Position numbers and translations under genes: made by a program. The notes below the pieces were generated by a model. That model did no database searches. It was given only the letters and a program-made list of their open reading frames with translations, and was not told the origin of the DNA. 15,726 bases of DNA, from NCBI GenBank assembly GCA_018398765.1, contig JAHBMJ010002815.1, positions 1 to 15,726 on the forward strand. The letters are read 5' to 3'. Positions 8,608 to 15,726 of this stretch are shown here, one piece after another (within the stretch, counting starts at the first letter, position 1; the number at the start of each line of letters is the position of its first letter). The DNA comes from Chromera velia. Its lineage: Eukaryota > Sar > Chromeraceae.

Positions 8608-11050
8608 GCACGCACGCACGCAGGCAGGCAGGGACGCATATACAAAGCTGAGCTGCCCCCCGAGGCGACTCTTTCATATACCCGCAAACAGAGAAACAGA
8701 AACAGGCGGGCAGAGAAAAGAGGAAAAGACTAAAACGAATCAAGTGAGCGGACCACCAGCTGCCTGCCTGCCAGACACTCAAACCCCCTGGCAGAGAGGC
8801 AAAGAAAGAGGCCGACAGACAGACAGACCGACAGACAGACAGACCGACCGACCGACAGACAGACCGACAGACAGACAGACAGACCGACCGACCGACAGAC
8901 CGACCGACCGACCGACCGACAGACCGACCGACCGACCGACCGACAGATAGACAGACAGACAGACAGACCGACCGACCGACCGACCGACCGACAGACAGAC
9001 AGACCGACAGACAGACCGACAGACCGACAGACCGACAGTCCGACAGTCCGACAGACCGACAGACCGACAGACCGACAGACCGACAGACCGACAGACCGAC
9101 AGACCGACAGACCGACAGACAGACCGACAGACAGACAGACAGACCGACCGACCGACCGACCGACCGACCGACCGACAGACAGACAGACAGACAGACAGAC
9201 AGAGAGAGAGAAGGACGAACCGACGGACCCACCATTTCGAGTGCCATCTGGACCATTTGGTTCGTGTCCTCTTCCTTCAGTTTGGCGGGGCGGACGTTCT
9301 TGAGAACCTGCACGCAACAATTGAGGGAGGGGAGTGGATGGATTGTGGCAAAAGGCAAGGGGAACACTGCACACCCAATTGATCAAAGAAGAGCTGCGGG
9401 TAAGCGATTGCGGGAAGGAAAAGAGACATCAATCCCATTTTCCCTTGATTGACTATTCTCTGCCCCTCTCATAGTTTTCTTTAAAAACAGCCCAACAGCC
9501 CTTATCTCGCTTCTCGAGGTACAAATAAGGAAAACAAAGAAAGTGTCAAATTCACACAATGATTCCTTCAAGGAAGCAAGCCAACCTGGTTGAATCTCAC
9601 GGCCTCCTCCACGGTCCAGTGGGCCGGCATGATGTCTTGCTGAGACACGTACCTGCACGCTCATTCATATCCACAATTAATGTCATAAACAAGCGAAGAT
9701 GCACACACACATGCGCATATGCATACAGGCGCATTTCCGTAAAAACTCCCACGACGAGCAGAAAGGTGTGCTGAGGATATTACTCGTGCAAGTTCACAAG
9801 CCTGAATTGAACGCATTTCCCTCGACTGCCACTTACCCGGTGATTCTCCTGAAAAAGGGATCCCTCTCTCTGCCGTTGAGGAGGATCTGCCCCGTGTACT
9901 TGGAGGTCTTCCTGCCAGAGAGAATGTCCATAAGGGTCGTCTTCCCGCATCCTGAACGAACGAAGGAACAAGAATTAATTCAGGGATCATACATCGTGCA
10001 GAAGCGCAGAGAGGAGATACATCAAAAGATCGTCCGTGGAAGACACACAGCAGAAGATAGTAAGAGAGCTCAATTGCAATTCATGAAAGGCTGACCAGAG
10101 GGACCCATGATGGCGACAAGCTCTCCAGGTTTGAACTCGCCAGAGACGGGAGAGAGGATCAGCTTCTCCTCCTTGGTCACCCTGTCCGTAATGGAGAAGC
10201 TCACATCCTGCATCGCATCAATGCCAGAGAGAGAGAGAGAGAGAGAGGAGCATCAAAATGAAACGCCATCTCTGTGCCTCACTATTTCTCAACCTGTGCT
10301 TGCTGGCGATGTCCAAGTCAAGAATCGAGCCTGAACACGTGTCCAAACATCTATATGTATACACACGATCTCATGCAGAAAAAGAAATCCTGTGTCCAGG
10401 AAGTCGTTGAACCTCACACCATCTAGACGGTTCTCATAATTTCACCCAACGATGCATGCAAATGCACGCGAACACCCAGGATGAGCTCCCCAAATGGACA
10501 GTCTCGCGCGCACGTGCATTTACATGCGGTAGAAAGCAGCTGCTAGATGAGACTTGAATCCGTGACGGCAACCAAGTCAGGTCAGGCAGAGGAGCCCGAC
10601 GGTGCACAGCAGAAAGTTGAATTTTGTCTCAAGGAATGGGGGACAAAAGGAGGCAATTAATTGCTTTGGCTTCTGTGATTCATATCCGCCGCGTTCGTGA
10701 GTCTGCATGTGGACGCATGGCGTTGTTTGACTGACCTTGAACGTCAGTGTCGCGTTTCCAAAGGCGACAATGGACCTCTTGAAGTCTGGCGAACTGTTCC
10801 CGTTGCCGATGCCCTTCAAGTCTTCTTTCACTTCATCGAGCTCCTTTCTGAGGTCCATCGAACCAAGGCCTGTAGGACGTTCCTTAGGTGCCTCATTGGC
10901 AACTTCAGCGGAGAAACCGACAGAAGGGCCCTCGGGAGGCACGGGGGAGTCTACTTGCTCGACCCCAACGACACCGAGGCCTTCCCCTACAGTGGGAGGA
11001 TTCTCGATATCATGGGAAGGCTCTCCAGGCAGGACCTGAGGCTCCTCCAT
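3895..11050 (-). CDS. ABCG (WHITE) family half transporter, 17 exons
   Basis: This gene probably encodes an ATP-driven membrane exporter half-molecule; ABCG half transporters work as dimers and usually move lipids, sterols or hydrophobic compounds, and the substrate here is unknown. My exon model, in transcript order, is 10736-11050, 10096-10207, 9837-9951, 9586-9652, 9233-9307, 8219-8416, 7933-8030, 7572-7701, 7428-7499, 7103-7291, 6600-6625, 6088-6211, 5667-5720, 5331-5462, 4923-5001, 4453-4546 and 3895-4129. Every junction is GT-AG and the phases agree. The sum is 2115 bp (704 residues plus stop), the usual half-transporter size. The start is the ATG at 11048-11050. The stop is TGA at 3895-3897, after residues NNIEK. 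Order is ABCG-type: a polar N-terminus rich in Pro and Glu (residues 1-105), then the NBD, then the TMD. The 26-bp exon is the weakest part; it was chosen to restore phase. All other exons carry clear family sequence or, at 7428-7499, fit by phase and splice sites. Nothing indicates a pseudogene. Confidence 0.93.
4167..4330. repeat. (CA)n-(GA)n compound microsatellite in ABCG intron 16
   Basis: About 85 bp of CA dinucleotides with scattered CG interruptions is followed by about 80 bp of GA-rich sequence. It lies entirely inside the intron between the last two transporter exons. Long open frames across it (alternating Thr-His or Arg-Glu, or Cys-Val and Ser-Leu on the other strand) are products of the dinucleotide periods and are not genes. 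Confidence 0.95.
4888..4922 (-). repeat. GTNN tandem run at ABCG exon 15 donor
   Basis: Starting exactly at the 5' splice site (GT at 4921-4922) the minus strand reads as eight successive four-base units: GTCG, GTCG, GTGG, GTCC, GTCG, GTTG, GTTG and GTCG. Each unit begins with GT, so each restates a minimal donor. Using the first keeps the correct phase with the next exon. Confidence 0.85.
6191..6378 (-). repeat. 80-bp tandem repeat spanning a splice acceptor
   Basis: The 80-bp unit at 6191-6270 is repeated without a single change at 6271-6350. A third, partial copy begins at 6351 and matches for 28 bp before diverging. On the minus strand each unit contains a complete TTGCAG acceptor followed by the first 21 bases of ABCG exon 12 (the RDLVQQL region). 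The intron therefore carries three equivalent acceptors, at about 6212, 6292 and 6372. Only the innermost gives the full exon in the right frame: 80 and 160 are not multiples of three, so use of either outer acceptor would shift the frame. The perfect identity points to a recent duplication or an assembly artefact. Confidence 0.95.
6600..6625 (-). other. Candidate 26-bp microexon of the ABCG gene
   Basis: Exon 7103-7291 ends in phase 0, whereas exon 6088-6211 must be entered with two bases already present. Some exon of length 2 modulo 3 is therefore needed between them. The segment 6600-6625, preceded by CATGCAG and followed by GTGAAC on the minus strand, has the right length and encodes SSPIILNR plus the first two bases of a Thr codon. 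This gives [18 protein letters not shown], which fits the short amphipathic linker before the first ABCG helix. Shorter alternatives with the right phase exist (at about 6967 and 7034), so this is a proposal only. Confidence 0.4.
7543..7571 (-). repeat. GTGG tandem run at ABCG exon 8 donor
   Basis: Following the donor GTCA at 7568-7571, the minus strand carries six uninterrupted GTGG units. This is another intron start built from four-base units that begin with GT. Confidence 0.85.
8031..8062 (-). repeat. CTGC tandem run at ABCG exon 7 acceptor
   Basis: On the minus strand the intron ends in consecutive CTGC-type units running directly into the CAG acceptor at 8031-8033. A shorter version of the same arrangement precedes the exon 8 acceptor at 7702-7718. 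Confidence 0.8.
8465..8634. repeat. Compound CT/GT/CT/CA/CG microsatellite in ABCG intron 5
   Basis: Consecutive blocks on the plus strand are (CT)n to about 8491, (GT)n about 8492-8515, (CT)n to about 8534, (CA)n with CG interruptions to about 8592, (CG)n to about 8608, then CACG and CAGG units. The GT and CA blocks are complementary and separated by about 20 bases, so a hairpin is possible. The alternating purine-pyrimidine CA/CG part is of a type that can form Z-DNA. It lies wholly inside intron 5. Confidence 0.95.
8811..9204 (-). repeat. Tetranucleotide GTCT/GTCG satellite, about 400 bp
   Basis: Almost 400 bp consist of four-base units alternating between GACA and GACC on the plus strand, which read as GTCT and GTCG on the minus strand. 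A few single-base variants occur, for example GACAGTCC at about 9035-9052. On the minus strand the satellite follows the exon 5 donor at 9232, which itself starts GTGG GTCC GTCG GTTC, with only a short TC-rich stretch between. It occupies about half of the 816-bp intron 5. Because 4 and 3 give a 12-base cycle, it translates as repeating SVCL and SVGR runs without stops; these are not proteins. Confidence 0.97.
10208..10735 (-). other. ABCG intron 1
   Basis: The 528-bp first intron begins GTCAGTCA at 10735 and ends GATGCAG at 10208. It contains a short GA tract near 10228-10248. No further exon is required, because exon 1 ends and exon 2 begins in phase 0 and the joined sequence TFK-DVSFSI reads like the first strand of an ABCG nucleotide-binding domain. 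Confidence 0.7.
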
Positions 11051-11834
11051 TGTTTTTTCTGGTGGATGGAGAAAGGGTTTTTCTTAAACAAGTACACGTG
11101 GGATGATTGCTGTGACCAGCTGCAACACGTCAAGAGATGGGGCGAGTCTCTTCCACTAACTGTTCCCTTTCGCTTATTCTGAGCTCTGGTACAATTTATG
11201 TTTTTGTTGAGGAAGCGTCAGCGTACTGTCTGGAGGTTTTCTCTTGAATGAAATGTTCTTAATATTGCAATATATTTTAATAATTGGCACTTGTGGCTCC
11301 TTTGGATATGCATTAATTTGGCATCGCATGCACGCAGTCCAGCAGCTCGATCTGCGCGCTGAAACATCGAAAATCGGCGGGAAATCGGCTATATGCAATG
11401 CAGCTGCATGGGGTAAGAGTACGTGCGATAGAGTGCGTGCGTCAATCACCCCGCGCGCGAGTCGCGCATGCAGTGACGCACGCGCGGCCCAATGATAGGC
11501 CATGATAGGCCCCAATCATATGCCGCCCAATGCACATCGGACCCCTAGCTGGCTTTCGCTCAGTTAATTCTTCGAACGGAATTTCTTCGGAAAAAGGATG
11601 GACGAATTAAGGCGTTCCATATGACTCATGTCGGGCGACATGGCCAGAAGATGCTAGAGGCACCTCCATGCAACGCATCCTGAAACGAGATGAAGGAGGA
11701 GACTGAGTCTGCAGTCCCCATGGCGGTCTCAACATTGTAAAGCAACACATTGCAACACATGTCAGGATTGTGTCAGTTGTTGACTGCTCTGGCGCCGCTT
11801 GAAATTCTTAGTGGCGCGCTTGTGGAAGAGAGCC
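11051..11834. promoter_or_regulatory. Head-to-head intergenic region between two divergent genes
   Basis: The transporter start (11050, minus) and the proposed start of the unknown gene (11835, plus) face away from each other across 784 bp. No protein-like frame is seen. Visible features are a CpG-rich patch with alternating CGCG and CATG words at about 11440-11490, and a directly repeated ATGATAGGCC at about 11493-11511. No TATA box or other defined promoter element can be asserted. A shared or bidirectional promoter is inferred from gene arrangement only. Confidence 0.45.
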
Positions 11835-14126
11835 ATGTCTGGGGACAATGATACGGAAGACAGTTTCTTGAGGTATGTATACTGAACGATACAGAAACTC
11901 TCCTTCAATTTTTTTCATTGGTCTCAATGCAGCTAAATTCTTTCGATGTTCTGTTCCGATTGCTTTTATTTATTTCGTTTCTGTCACGCTTCTTATCGCC
12001 TCTTTTCTTTTTCTTTTTCTGTTTTCTCTGCGGGTTGCTTTTCATAGCTTTTCAGTTTTTCCAAAGAAAAGTCGGAAGGAAGAAAAATGGAAGGAGGAAG
12101 AAATGGGTGACCAGCACTTTTCAGACGAGAGTTTGGCGACACAAGTAAGGAGAAAAGAGACAAGACATAGCTGGGTGATGTAGGCGCACGTGTTCGATGA
12201 CAAAATGCACGCATCTTCCCTTTTTCATCCTTCCAGTCCATCTGTTTTGGTCATATGGAATCAGGATAATCGTCATACAAGTGGAATATGAATGCTTGCA
12301 GGAAGGAAAGGTGGCACTTCAAAGTCGGAGAATCCCCACGTCTCGTCAGTTGATTGGTGGGTTGGGCTTTGATGTATGGAAGCATTTTGTCTCTCTCTCG
12401 TTCCCCCGTTCGCATCAGTCTCTTCGATCCTTGATGGTTCAGCCTTTTTGTACTTTTCGGGTCGCTCTTTCCTTTTCTTCGATCGTCTCTCAAGACCTCT
12501 GACGTTCCTTTTTGACTCGTTCGTTCAACCTATCCTGTATCCTTCTTTTCTCTTTCTTCTTTGCCTCGTATTCTCCTCTAGACATTTCCACGTACGGCTG
12601 GTATTTTGAACTTCAAGTAAACCCTTCTTTGTTCTTAAGTTTTCGTTGAAATTTCAATTCATCCACACAGGAGGTTGGTAATGATTTTCGACTGCACACC
12701 TGACCCATGCAGGTTCCCGTATATGCATGTGGCAGGGCTGCACTTCGTTGTGCAAGCACCAGAGAGAGGAGAGCTGGTTGTGTGTTTCTTACTGGAGGTG
12801 CGGAGACTGGATCGACAGATGGCCATGTGGTCCCTCCCCGACTCCACCAGAGACTTGACGGTTCCACCCGCATCTACAGCAGCACCTTCAGCCACGCATA
12901 CAGCGGGGAGTGTGTGCAGCCGTCCCGGGCCGATCCTTGCTTCAGGTTGGGTGACGGAGGGCCATATGCTCTACATATGTACTACCAGCGAGCGGGTTGA
13001 GAAGGCAGTCCGTATAATCCGTACACGTATGAGTCCATCTGGCTTATACAAGCGCCACTGCAGGAGGTGTGATGGAGACTGAGACTGAGGGAGGGTGTGC
13101 ACTAGGAGATTTCCTGACCCCCCTCTTCAGAATTGAAGAAGAAGAAGAGGAAGCGGAGGTAGGGGGGGATGACGCACCCTCCCAAGCGCCCCACCGCTTC
13201 CATGCCCCGCCCTCCCTTCTCGCCAGCCATGGCTGTTCCGGCCACTCTCCACAAGTCGAGAGGGAGGCCGCGCTTGAGCTGATAATGGAGGAGGATGCGG
13301 AGATGGCGAGGGAGAGGGAGAGAGAGAGACTTCTGGAGCTCAGAAGAGAACCGCCTCTGAAGAAGAACAAGTCAGTCAGCCCGCCGATGTCCTTCCGACT
13401 GAATGAGTTCTCTTTTTTCCATTTAAGACCGTTCAGAACTCCGTACAGTCTGATTGCGATTACATCTGCTGTCGTTCACCCACTGAGTTTCCTTTAATAT
13501 CCCATTTTTTCACAAGTCTTCTCATTCTGTATTGCTGTCCTCCCTTGTTTATTGAATTTCCGTTCCACTTTGTTCTCTTACCAGATGAATTCATTTTCCA
13601 CTAGAATTTAAAAGGGATCGAAGGACTAGACATACATGGGGGGGGAAAGAGCGGAGGAAGCAAACGAAGATTTCCTTTTCAAATGTTCCGTACTTTAAGT
13701 TAATTGCCGCTCTCTCTGTCAAACGGTAGTACACGTGTGTGTGTGAGTGTGTTTCTGCGTTTATCATTCTTGACGCCTTCTTATCTGATTCAGATTATTG
13801 TCATTCTGTGGGGATCGCCAACTGTTTTGGCCAACATAAAAGAAGCCGCCTTGACGGGAGAGCACTGACCTTGTCCGCATACTGAGAGTCGCCTTCATTC
13901 CTGCAGGGAAACAATCTGCTATCTTCATGTGTTCCTGTGTGCTTGCAGGAGAGGGTTTTTCTTCGCAAGAATGGCAGCTCCGGAAGGCCAAACGCTGCGG
14001 AGGGCAGCTCAATCGGACCCGATGGGAGCGGAGGACACAGCATTTGCTCTTTCTGCGTGTAACGAGAGACAAAACCGACAAGGCAGACTGTCCCTCTGGC
14101 TCGAGCGCCGGGAGGACCTGGTCTGA
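11835..14126 (+). CDS. Hypothetical multi-exon gene, divergent from ABCG
   Basis: I do not recognise this protein. A phase-consistent model is: 11835-11872 (MSGDNDTEDSFL, donor GTATGT), 12048-12144 (Lys/Glu-rich, ends ESLATQ, donor GTAAGG), 12302-12360 (EGKVALQSRRIPTSRQLIG), 12671-12945 (Pro/Ala/Ser-rich in its second half, ends PILASG), 13064-13370 (acidic Glu run, then a charged probable helix rich in Arg-Glu, donor GTCAGTCAG) and 13949-14126 (Arg-rich, ends ERREDLV and TGA). The sum is 954 bp, or 317 residues plus stop. Composition is polar and low in complexity, with no signal peptide, membrane segment or catalytic motif seen. The start and the 13064-13370 exon are the best supported parts. 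Exon boundaries at 12360, 12671 and 13949 are uncertain, and the 3' end may instead continue to 14566 by another splice path. Confidence 0.35.
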
Positions 14127-14566
14127 TGGAGAGTGACGCCGGTGTGTGCTGGGGGGATTTCTTGGAGAAACAGGAAGGCAAGCTCGACACGGTTCCACCA
14201 GGCCACACTGGAGTCGTTGAGATGGAAAAGGTGAGCCCACACTTGACCCGATATCGACTTGACTCTTTTCGGACTGCAAGTCTGTTTCTACAGTTGTTTT
14301 TTAATTTGAAGGCCCCCTGAGTAAACATGCATTCTTCGCTGATTTTGCTGTGCGAGAAGGAACCAAGCAAGCAGCCATCGGTTTTCTCGCAACGCCTGTT
14401 TCAGAAAAATGACGGAGAAAGAAGTCCAGAATTCCAATTTTTCGAAGGTCAATTCAGCCTCCTTACACTTTCACTCACAGCTGAATCCGTCGCGCTTGTG
14501 CTGTGTGTTTGCTTGCTTGCAGGGTTTTTATCAGCCCTTCAAAGACGAGGCGTCAGCTACCACTGA
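14126..14566 (+). other. Possible further 3' exons of the hypothetical gene
   Basis: A second coding-like path exists here. A frame at about 14100-14230 reads MESDAGVCWGDFLEKQEG and ends GVVEMEK at a GTGAGC donor. Segment 14405-14447 follows a TTTCAG acceptor in phase 0 and ends in phase 1 at GTCAAT. Segment 14523-14566 follows an acceptor with a TTGC-type tandem run and ends ALQRRGVSYH plus TGA, two bases before the transposon end at 14568. An alternative short ending is the TGA at 14318-14320 (FNLKAP). How these join to the upstream exons is unresolved. Confidence 0.3.
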
Positions 14567-15013
14567 GCAGGGGCGTCCCCGAACAGTGCATGGGAAGCAA
14601 TTACTGCAATTGCAATTATTGCAATTAATTGGAAGCAATAATTGCTTGCTAACATCTAGCTCTCAGCAATTTATTGCAATTAATTGTATACTTTAGGGGT
14701 CTGAAAGATGTTAAAGAAACGCTAGCAAACAGCGGTGATGCGGCGCCGGCGCCATGATCGCGCGCCGCGTCGCACGCGTGGGCAGGCCGCATGTGTAGGG
14801 CGCCACAGCATGTAGTAGGGCGCCAGTCCACCGTCTACTGCATGTGGTGCAAAATTATTCGGCTCTGCACGCAACAAAACCGGCTCGGCCAAGTCTTGTC
14901 TGACCTTTGTCCAGTTATAAGAAGTTACCAAGACCACTGACCGTGACACAACATACTGCTTTGTGCACTGATCTTGATTGTTTTGATTCATTGACAAGTA
15001 TACGTAGACGAGC

Positions 15014-15460
15014 ATGAAGCCTGAGCAGATTTTCAAAATCTTTTTTGGTCAGACCCCAATCGAGGGGACGGAAACAAAGAATGATAAAGATGAAGTCGTC
15101 AAAGGAAAGTACAAATGTCTGATCTGCGAGAAACACGGGAAGCAGACTTCCTTATCGTTCTTTAAAGGTGCAGGGTATATAGCTGCCGGAACACACGTCA
15201 ACTCAAGGCACGAGAACGAGTTGAAAGACTACATTTCGAAGCAGCAGTCGAGAGGGGTAGACATTCGTGTCTTTTTGAACTCCATCGCGAAATACGAGAA
15301 GAAGACACAGGATTTCCATGACTGGATCGATCTGATCGTGGTGAAGAACGTTGCTTTGACCTGCATTGAAGACCCAACCTTCAGGAGAGTTCTGAGGATG
15401 GAGAGCACCACTTACAAGATGATCAAGGACGTGGTTGCATACATATGGCATTCATTTTAA
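15014..15460 (+). pseudogene. hAT transposase N-terminus with BED-type zinc finger
   Basis: The ORF encodes 148 residues from ATG 15014-15016 to TAA 15458-15460. Residues about 34-67 carry C-L-I-C followed by THVNSRHENEL, a C-x2-C...H-x4-H pattern expected for a BED-type DNA-binding finger, with aromatic SFFKG between. The second half (HDWIDLIVVKN, then IEDPTFRRVLRM) resembles the conserved segment that follows the BED finger in many hAT transposases, where a phrase about an unfavourable environment for residues near a Val-Glu-Asn/Asp and Phe-Arg is common. The catalytic DDE/RNase H-like fold and the dimerisation domain are absent, and AT-rich DNA follows the stop. The copy is therefore truncated, or its later exons lie beyond the window. 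Confidence 0.6.
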
Positions 15461-15726
15461 AACATTAGTTATGTAAGTGTCTTTGTCATACCACTTGCAG
15501 TGATGAACACTTAAATTTTTTAATTGCAATTCATTCACAAGAATACGTTTTTTCTATTTAAGAACATGCTATGAATACTAGACTATAAGTTGTTACCTAG
15601 TTATTGTATGTATAGCATAACATATATTATAAATTATAATATATATTATAGTATATATACCAACAAGTTGATAACTTAACAACTATTTTCCATTATCAAT
15701 CACTTTCATATAAGTTTTAACTCTTC
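15461..15726. other. AT-rich tail with imperfect palindrome, no gene
   Basis: After the transposase stop the sequence is strongly AT-rich, with one AATTGCAATT word at about 15521. An almost perfect 23-bp palindrome lies at 15622-15644, mismatched only at its centre, within a longer TATATA-rich run. It is probably internal or subterminal transposon DNA. No open frame of interest is seen. Confidence 0.5.

Larger units (their letters stand above)
7572..10207 (-). other. ABCG nucleotide-binding domain exons (2 to 8)
   Basis: The ATPase motifs appear in the correct order across seven exons. Walker A is GPSGCGKTT (about residues 140-148), split by the intron between exons 2 and 3. The Q-loop is GYVSQQD (about 181-187), also split by an intron. 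The ABC signature ISGGQKRR (about 247-254) and Walker [13 protein letters not shown] (about 267-278) lie together in the 198-bp exon 8219-8416. The switch histidine is in VVIHQPRPE (His about 305). The post-NBD motif GRVVYQG, followed by NPADYFLD (about 353-360), is characteristic of the ABCG subfamily. All catalytic residues are present, so an active ATPase is expected. Confidence 0.93.
14568..15726 (+). mobile_element. hAT-like DNA transposon, left end and 5' half
   Basis: The sequence from 14568 begins CAGGGGCGTCCCCGAAC, which fits the CAGGG-type termini of hAT elements. It is followed by a cluster of GCAATT/AATTGC words at about 14599-14690, which recurs once near 15521-15530 and resembles subterminal transposase-binding repeats. 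Next come GC-rich DNA with palindromic GGCGCCGGCGCC at about 14742 and a duplicated GTAGGGCGCCA, then the start of a transposase ORF. The right terminus is not in the window, so the target-site duplication (8 bp expected for hAT; the candidate left copy is CCACTGAG at 14560-14567) cannot be confirmed. Confidence 0.55.

Noticed and set aside
8534-9367. Minus-strand ORF of 277 codons rich in [13 protein letters not shown]
   Set aside because: Only its first part (9233-9307) is a real exon. The rest is the tetranucleotide satellite of intron 5 read in a 12-base cycle.
10697-11182. Plus-strand ORF of 161 codons
   Set aside because: It lies antisense to ABCG exon 1 and shows no motif; it is a shadow of the real exon.
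13764-14370. Two overlapping minus-strand ORFs of 171 and 189 codons
   Set aside because: Composition is rich in Ser, Pro, Arg and Cys with no motif. They read as antisense shadows of the GC-rich exon-like region on the plus strand. I cannot fully exclude a minus-strand gene.

Overview
The window is nuclear DNA of an intron-rich eukaryote. A compact alga or protist fits best, possibly an alveolate of the chromerid type; the organism call is an inference from gene style and is not proven. Coding information is in short exons (26 to 315 bp) separated by introns of about 45 to 870 bp. Nearly all acceptors end TGCAG, many donors start GTCAG, and microsatellites are abundant. No bacterial operon, tRNA, rRNA or CRISPR array was found.

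Layout. 1-837: poly-C/CT low-complexity DNA, then AT-rich DNA without a recognisable gene. 838-2545: decayed retroelement DNA, namely the C-terminal end of a LINE-type reverse-transcriptase ORF on the minus strand (1090 to about 1790, with in-frame stops), plus two direct copies of what looks like its 3' tail (838-1066 and 2082-2545). 2546-3894: no convincing gene; probably downstream sequence of the ABC transporter gene. 3895-11050, minus strand: a complete ABCG (WHITE-type) half transporter. I could assemble it into 17 exons with compatible splice phases, 704 codons plus stop, in NBD-then-TMD order. 11051-11834: a head-to-head intergenic region. 11835 to about 14126, or as far as 14566, plus strand: a divergently transcribed multi-exon gene of unknown function, modelled at low confidence. 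14568 to the window end: an hAT-like DNA transposon whose left end looks like an hAT terminus, followed by GC-rich subterminal DNA, AATTGC-type repeats and the N-terminal 148 residues of a BED-finger hAT transposase.

The most interesting structure lies in the transporter introns. Many of their ends are built from period-4 tandem repeats that restate the splice signal itself: GTNN units at donors, and CTGN/TTCG/TTGC-type units at acceptors. In intron 5 the GTNN run at the donor grows, through a short TC-rich stretch, into a satellite of about 400 bp. In intron 11 an 80-bp unit carrying an acceptor plus the first 21 bases of the next exon is present twice identically and a third time in part. 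These suggest a link between splice-site sequence and local repeat expansion.
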